This document shows, piece by piece, positions 60,009 through 64,000 of a stretch of 64,000 bases of DNA. The position numbers were made by a program, and so were the translations under genes. The stretch spans positions 11,933,287 through 11,997,286 of the forward strand of contig OY365807.1 in the NCBI GenBank assembly GCA_959347315.1, written 5' to 3'. The stretch comes from Bimastos eiseni. Taxonomy: Eukaryota; Annelida; Clitellata; Crassiclitellata; Lumbricidae. The stretch's first letter is position 1. Each line of letters starts with the position of its first letter. The notes under the pieces are model-generated. The model did no database searches, was not told where the DNA came from, and saw only the letters and a list, made by a program, of their open reading frames with translations.

Positions 60009-60500
60009 ATGTACGTACGTATGTATGTATGTATGTATGTATGTATGTACGTATGTATGTATATATGTATGTATGTATGTATGTACGTATGTATGTATGT
60101 ATGTATGTATGTATGTATGTATGTACGTATGTATGTATGTATGTATGTATGTATGTATGTACGTATGTATGTATGTATGTACGTATGTACGTATGTATGT
60201 ATGTATGTATGTATGTATGTATGTATGTATGTATGTATGTACGTATGTATGTATGTATGTATGTATGTACGTATGTATGTATGTATGTATGTATGTATGT
60301 ATGTATGTACGTATGTATGTATGTATGTATGTATGTATGTATGTACGTATGTATGTATGTATGTATGTATGTATGTATGTATGAACGTACGTACGTACGT
60401 AAGTACGTATGTATGTATGTATGTATGTATGTATGTATGTATGTATGTATGTATGTATGTATGTATGTATGTATGTATGTATGTATGTATGTATGTATAT
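60009..60500. repeat. 0.49-kb (ATGT)n microsatellite
   Basis: GTATGTATGTATGTATGTAT with scattered ACGT variants. All three frames on each strand are nearly open because the 12-bp translation unit (MYVC or HTYI) has no stop. It lies 310 bp upstream of the SYT7 C2A exon. Confidence 0.97.
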
Positions 60501-60654
60501 ATGCATGCATGTATCTATGTATCTATGTATCTATGTATCTATGTGCATATTTGTATCTTGTACGTGCATGTATTTTTCATGCATGCGATTTTCTATGCAT
60601 ATATATGCGTGTATATACATTGTGTGCATGTCTGGATCTATGTATGTAGTGATG

Positions 60655-60725
60655 CATGCATGAATTTATGTAGCGCCTTTCCTCTTGCACCATAACTTCA
60701 AAAATGGTATATCGCAATGGGCTTG
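60655..60725 (-). repeat. Retroposon 3' end close to the SYT7 C2A acceptor
   Basis: CATGAATTTATGTAGCGCCT, then TTCCTCTTGCACCATAACTT. The inverse GGCGCTACATAAA motif lies between the long (ATGT)n array and the SYT7 acceptor at 60812. Confidence 0.55.
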
Positions 60726-60812
60726 ATCTATTTTTGGTAAAAGGGGAATTCTGACCGAGGAGGCGGAGCCAGTGGAGCGGAGTCGAACTCCAACAGCTCT
60801 CCCTACCGTCAG

Positions 60813-61125
60813 ATCCTTCCATCGACCTACGACTTCGAGCCTCTGAGCGCATGTCCCGAGGAGCCAGTTCTTGAGATTGAGGAGCCGGAGAATTTGTCGG
60901 GTGAGAAACTTGGTCGGATCCAGTTCAGCGTGTCGTACGACTTCGACGCAATGACCTTGACCGTGAAGATCATGAAGGCCGAGGAGCTGGCCGCCAAGGA
61001 CCTGTCGGGCACGAGTGACCCATACGTCAAGATATGTCTCCTGCCCGACAAGAAACACACCCTGACGACGAACATCAAGAGGAAAAACCTCAATCCACGG
61101 TGGAACGAAGTGTTCGCTTTTGAAG
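60813..61125 (+). CDS. SYT7: Synaptotagmin-7 exon: end of linker plus first part of C2A domain
   Basis: Synaptotagmin-7 is a vesicle or lysosome membrane protein that senses calcium with high affinity through tandem C2 domains and promotes SNARE-dependent exocytosis. The exon encodes about 104 residues. An acidic linker ([15 protein letters not shown]) is followed by C2A beginning [12 protein letters not shown], then [34 protein letters not shown] and [17 protein letters not shown]. These strings match the SYT7 subtype better than SYT1. The first two C2A calcium-ligand aspartates are seen in AKD and TSDP. The acceptor is a pyrimidine-rich tract ending in CAG at 60810-60812 (phase 0). The donor is GAAG|GTGAG at 61125/61126 (phase 1). 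In-frame sequence stays open upstream to about 60741, so an acceptor further upstream is possible. The next exon is at 63867. Recognition is by memory of the family; no search was run. Confidence 0.95.
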
Positions 61126-61154
61126 GTGAGCCACTCACTCACTAGGGCGAAGTA

Positions 61155-61240
61155 ACAGTCACTCGTGGTTGGCATGATGCATACCAACAATCGAAAGGTT
61201 TGGGGTTCATTTCCCTGTGAGTGCAGAGAATTGCTTCTTA
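61155..61240 (+). mobile_element. Possible SINE head in SYT7 intron
   Basis: CAGTCACTCGTGGTTGGCAT is followed by CAATCGAAAGGTTTGGGGTT and CATTTCCC, giving a B-box-like GGTTCATTTCC. The downstream part runs into a (TA)n array. The A box is weak, so this is only a suggestion. Confidence 0.35.
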
Positions 61241-61269
61241 ACCATTGCTTCATTTTGCAACCCGCTGCG

Positions 61270-61271
<2 letters not shown>

Positions 61272-61308
<37 letters not shown>

Positions 61309-61345
61309 CACATACATACATACATACATATATATACATATATAT
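61272..61345. repeat. (TA)n and (CATA)n microsatellite in SYT7 intron
   Basis: TA run of about 30 bp followed by ACATACATACATACATA. Confidence 0.95.
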
Positions 61346-62165
61346 AAAGCGTATACTGACGTCGATGTCGCTAGGAAGATGAGATGACGAGAGTGAGAGA
61401 TAGAGAGAGAGACATATAGACAGAGAGAGAGACACAAAGAGAGACACAGAGATAGACACAGAGACAGACACAGGCACAGACACAGAGGACTGGCCCACCC
61501 GCTCTCAAATGATGGGGTGGAGAAGTTGAAATATAGCTGACATATCTCGCTAACGACTGTCGCTCAGAGCTAAACGAAAACTAAACAAGCAGTTATGATT
61601 ACATACTGAGGTTATTCTGAATTAGACAAACTCTAAAGCATCGACTCCTGCCTTCTTATCAACACATGTTCTTACATTTAACATTTTTCATGTTCTTACA
61701 TTTAACATTTTTGATGCGAATAGATACGAGTTTTCCAAATTTATTAGAAAAGATGATTCGAGTTGCGTAGGCGATTAGATCCTGGAATAGTATGTTTCAG
61801 CCATAATTGGGTTCAGCTTTAGTTGAACTTCCTTCTGTAACATCCTGTCTGTCTGGTTGTCTTTCCATCCTATTTGTATCGCTAGCTGTATGTTTGTATG
61901 TTTGTACAGGTCTTTCTGTCCATCTGTCTGTCAGTATGTCTTCCATTCGTTCATCTGTCTCCGTCAATCAGTCACCCCTCACTGTTTTTATGACCCACTC
62001 ATTCGCTCAATCACTCATTCGTGACCACTCATTCACTCACTCGCTCACTCCCCACCCGTTCACTCGCTCTCTTGCTACCTCGTTTACTCACTTACCCACT
62101 CACCAACCCACCCACCAGCTCACTCACCAGCTCACTCACCAGCTCACTCACTCGCTCGCTCTCAC

Positions 62166-62226
62166 TCAGTCACCCAGTCACCCAGTCACCCAGTCACCCA
62201 GTCACCCAGTCACCCAGTCACCCAGT
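62166..62226. repeat. 8-bp repeat (AGTCACCC)n
   Basis: About seven units of AGTCACCC directly left of the (CTCA)n array; one base change per unit relates it to that array. Confidence 0.92.
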
Positions 62227-62999
62227 CACTCACTCACTCACTCACTCACTCACTCACTCACTCACTCACTCACTCACTCACTCACTCACTCACTCACTCA
62301 CTCACTCACTCACTCACTCACTCACTCACTCACTCACTCACTCACTCACTCACTCACTCACTCACTCACTCACTCACTCACTCACTCACTCACTCACTCA
62401 CTCACTCACTCACTCACTCACTCACTCACTCACTCACTCACTCACTCACTCACTCACTCACTCACTCACTCACTCACTCACTCACTCACTCACTCACTCA
62501 CTCACTCACTCACTCACTCACTCACTCACTCACTCACTCACTCACTCACTCACTCACTCACTCACTCACTCACTCACTCACTCACTCACTCACTCACTCA
62601 CTCACTCACTCACTCACTCACTCACTCACTCACTCACTCACTCACTCACTCACTCACTCACTCACTCACTCACTCACTCACTCACTCACTCACTCACTCA
62701 CTCACTCACTCACTCACTCACTCACTCACTCACTCACTCACTCACTCACTCACTCACTCACTCACTCACTCACTCACTCACTCACTCACTCACTCACTCA
62801 CTCACTCACTCACTCACTCACTCACTCACTCACTCACTCACTCACTCACTCACTCACTCACTCACTCACTCACTCACTCACTCACTCACTCACTCACTCA
62901 CTCACTCACTCACTCACTCACTCACTCACTCACTCACTCACTCACTCACTCACTCACTCACTCACTCACTCACTCACTCACTCACTCACTCACTCACTC
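62227..62999. repeat. Pure (CTCA)n array, about 193 units
   Basis: About 773 bp of uninterrupted CTCA tetranucleotide. The array translates as Thr-His-Ser-Leu repeats in each frame of the + strand (open frames of 406 and 373 codons), which are artefacts of the repeat. Confidence 0.98.
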
Positions 63000-63866
63000 G
63001 CTCATCAAGTCGTCAACTTTCAGTTAGCGATCCAGATTTCCATATGTCGGTCCATACGTTGGTCCTCTGTCTATCTGTCTGTCTGTCTGTCTGTCTTCAG
63101 TCAGGTCTGTCTGTGTGTCTGCCTGTCTGTCTGTCTGAATGACGTATTAGAGCCACGTTTCGGTCCACATGGTTCAATGAGTCCGACGGCGTCGATGGAA
63201 AACATAGGGTGAAGTCGAACGAATTCATCTTTCTCATCCATGGAACTCTCATTTCCGATCTTCTTCCGTAAACAGGCGATCGACTGAAAACGAAAACATC
63301 TCTCTCTGCTTCTCTAGGGACGATCGCAGGATTTATGATGCGTGGCATCAACACCTATCTGAAGCTGAACTTACGACCTGTGACGTGTTTTCAGATTTTA
63401 AACTACTAAATAAAATAGAAGATTGGAATGCGTTGGCCGCTGTTGACCCCTTAGAGGGGAAAGATAAACGATAAGATGATTGTGTGTAGCTTAAAATAAG
63501 AACAAGGTCAAGATGATAAAGATAGAACAGATTGTCTTAAAGCACACAAATTGAAACTCTTATACATAATAGAAGCTAACTTCCTGTTATTTAATCCTAT
63601 CCTGTTTGTAATCTAATCCAGGAGCATCCAGATAGGGAGGTCCGGAGGCAAAGCTTCCAATTTCAGATAGGTGTGGTATTCGTTTAGTCTTTGGCGGAAA
63701 TTCTTGCCTTCATGACACTTGGGACCGGGGGGTTTGCCTCCATCACTCAGAGGGGGTCTGACGCCCCTAACCTAATCTTACGTGGCTTTTGTGTATTACT
63801 GCGTCCCGTACAACATGAGTGTTTACATTTAGTCTGTGTTATTCGTGTATCTTTTACGTTCAACAG

Positions 63867-64000
63867 GATTTCCGTATAACAAAGTTGTAACGAAGACGCT
63901 CTATCTGCTCGTTCTCGACTACGACCGATTCAGTCGAGATGATCCCATTGGAGAAGTCTGCATTCCTCTGAGTGACATCGATCTGGCAGCTGGTGCTACC
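63867..64000 (+). CDS. SYT7: Synaptotagmin-7 exon: middle of C2A (partial, runs off window)
   Basis: The acceptor is CTTTTACGTTCAACAG ending at 63866. The first two bases complete the glycine codon split from exon 60813-61125, so the junction reads [10 protein letters not shown]. The 44 complete codons that follow include [20 protein letters not shown] and IPLSDIDL, the third part of a synaptotagmin C2A sandwich. The calcium-binding loop 3 aspartates (the D-x-D pair in LDYD and the second D of RDD) are all present, so C2A should bind calcium. The FPY-KVV...[14 protein letters not shown] pattern is characteristic of SYT7. The exon is open to the last base of the window. The rest of C2A and all of C2B must lie beyond it. 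Confidence 0.95.

Larger units (their letters stand above)
61126..63866 (+). other. SYT7: SYT7 intron splitting the C2A domain
   Basis: A phase-1 intron of 2,741 bp running from GTGAGC to CAACAG. It contains a tRNA-like SINE head (about 61155-61235), a (TA)n run, a GA-rich tract, an (AGTCACCC)n run and a pure (CTCA)n array of about 0.77 kb. More than a quarter of the intron is the single tetranucleotide array. The right part, 63150-63866, is unique sequence with no ORF that I recognise. Confidence 0.9.

Noticed and set aside
59809..60695. Open frames of Met-Tyr-Val-Cys and His-Thr-Tyr-Ile repeats
   Set aside because: Translation of the (ATGT)n microsatellite.
61807..63142. Open frames of 406 and 373 codons rich in Thr-His-Ser-Leu
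   Set aside because: They are produced by the pure (CTCA)n array inside the SYT7 intron.

Overview
The window looks like non-coding DNA (mostly introns) from a nuclear genome of a marine invertebrate bilaterian. There is no operon structure, and long ORFs occur almost only inside simple repeats. The coding sequence that can be recognised is split by consensus GT/AG introns with matching phases. Relics of non-LTR retrotransposons, tRNA-derived SINEs and Tc1/mariner and hAT elements are scattered throughout. The 8-mer TAGGCCTA occurs at least ten times, and some repeats start with a GGTTGGTTGGTT/GTTTAACG-like head. From general knowledge these two features fit molluscs, echinoderms or related marine phyla; the sequence does not let me name a species.

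The one confidently identified gene is synaptotagmin-7 (SYT7) on the + strand at the right end. Exon 60813-61125 encodes the end of the linker and the first part of the C2A domain. Exon 63867-64000, cut by the window edge, continues C2A. Their phases match (phase 1), and all five C2A calcium-binding aspartates are present. A GC-rich, Ser/Thr/Pro/Ala-rich open segment at 51510-51897 has good splice signals and ends in phase 0, the phase of the 60813 acceptor. It is a plausible SYT7 linker exon but is not proven. The rest of the window is probably SYT7 intron and/or intergenic DNA.

Layout. 1-12.6 kb: unique DNA with a tRNA-derived SINE (3.2 kb), a 20-bp minisatellite, an AT-rich pentamer array and CT/GA-rich tracts. 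12.7-14.3 kb: a decayed mariner element carrying a nested LINE 3' end. 15.8-16.9 kb: a decayed Tc1-like element. 17-25 kb: purine-rich duplications, several copies of a dispersed short repeat, a 12-bp repeat and a 0.78-kb TTCCGTC-type minisatellite. 25.8-27.1 kb: a LINE relic apparently inserted into another repeat. 27.7-42.7 kb: microsatellites, three hairpins, an intact-looking tRNA-SINE, and an L2/CR1-like LINE relic at 40.2-41.3 kb. 46.6-47.1 kb: a degenerate pentamer array. 48.5-54.5 kb: three more LINE relics and the candidate linker exon. 55.57-55.87 kb: a 300-bp hAT-type MITE with a perfect 8-bp target duplication. 58.1-59.3 kb: a second mariner of the same family. 60-63 kb: two very long tetranucleotide arrays flanking and interrupting the SYT7 C2A exons.

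I found no CRISPR array, operon, confident tRNA or rRNA gene, or undescribed multigene system. The most interesting material is the repeat biology: retroposon 3' ends next to microsatellites, nested insertions, and near-perfect hairpins of unknown origin. The other interest is how these repeats sit relative to the SYT7 exons.
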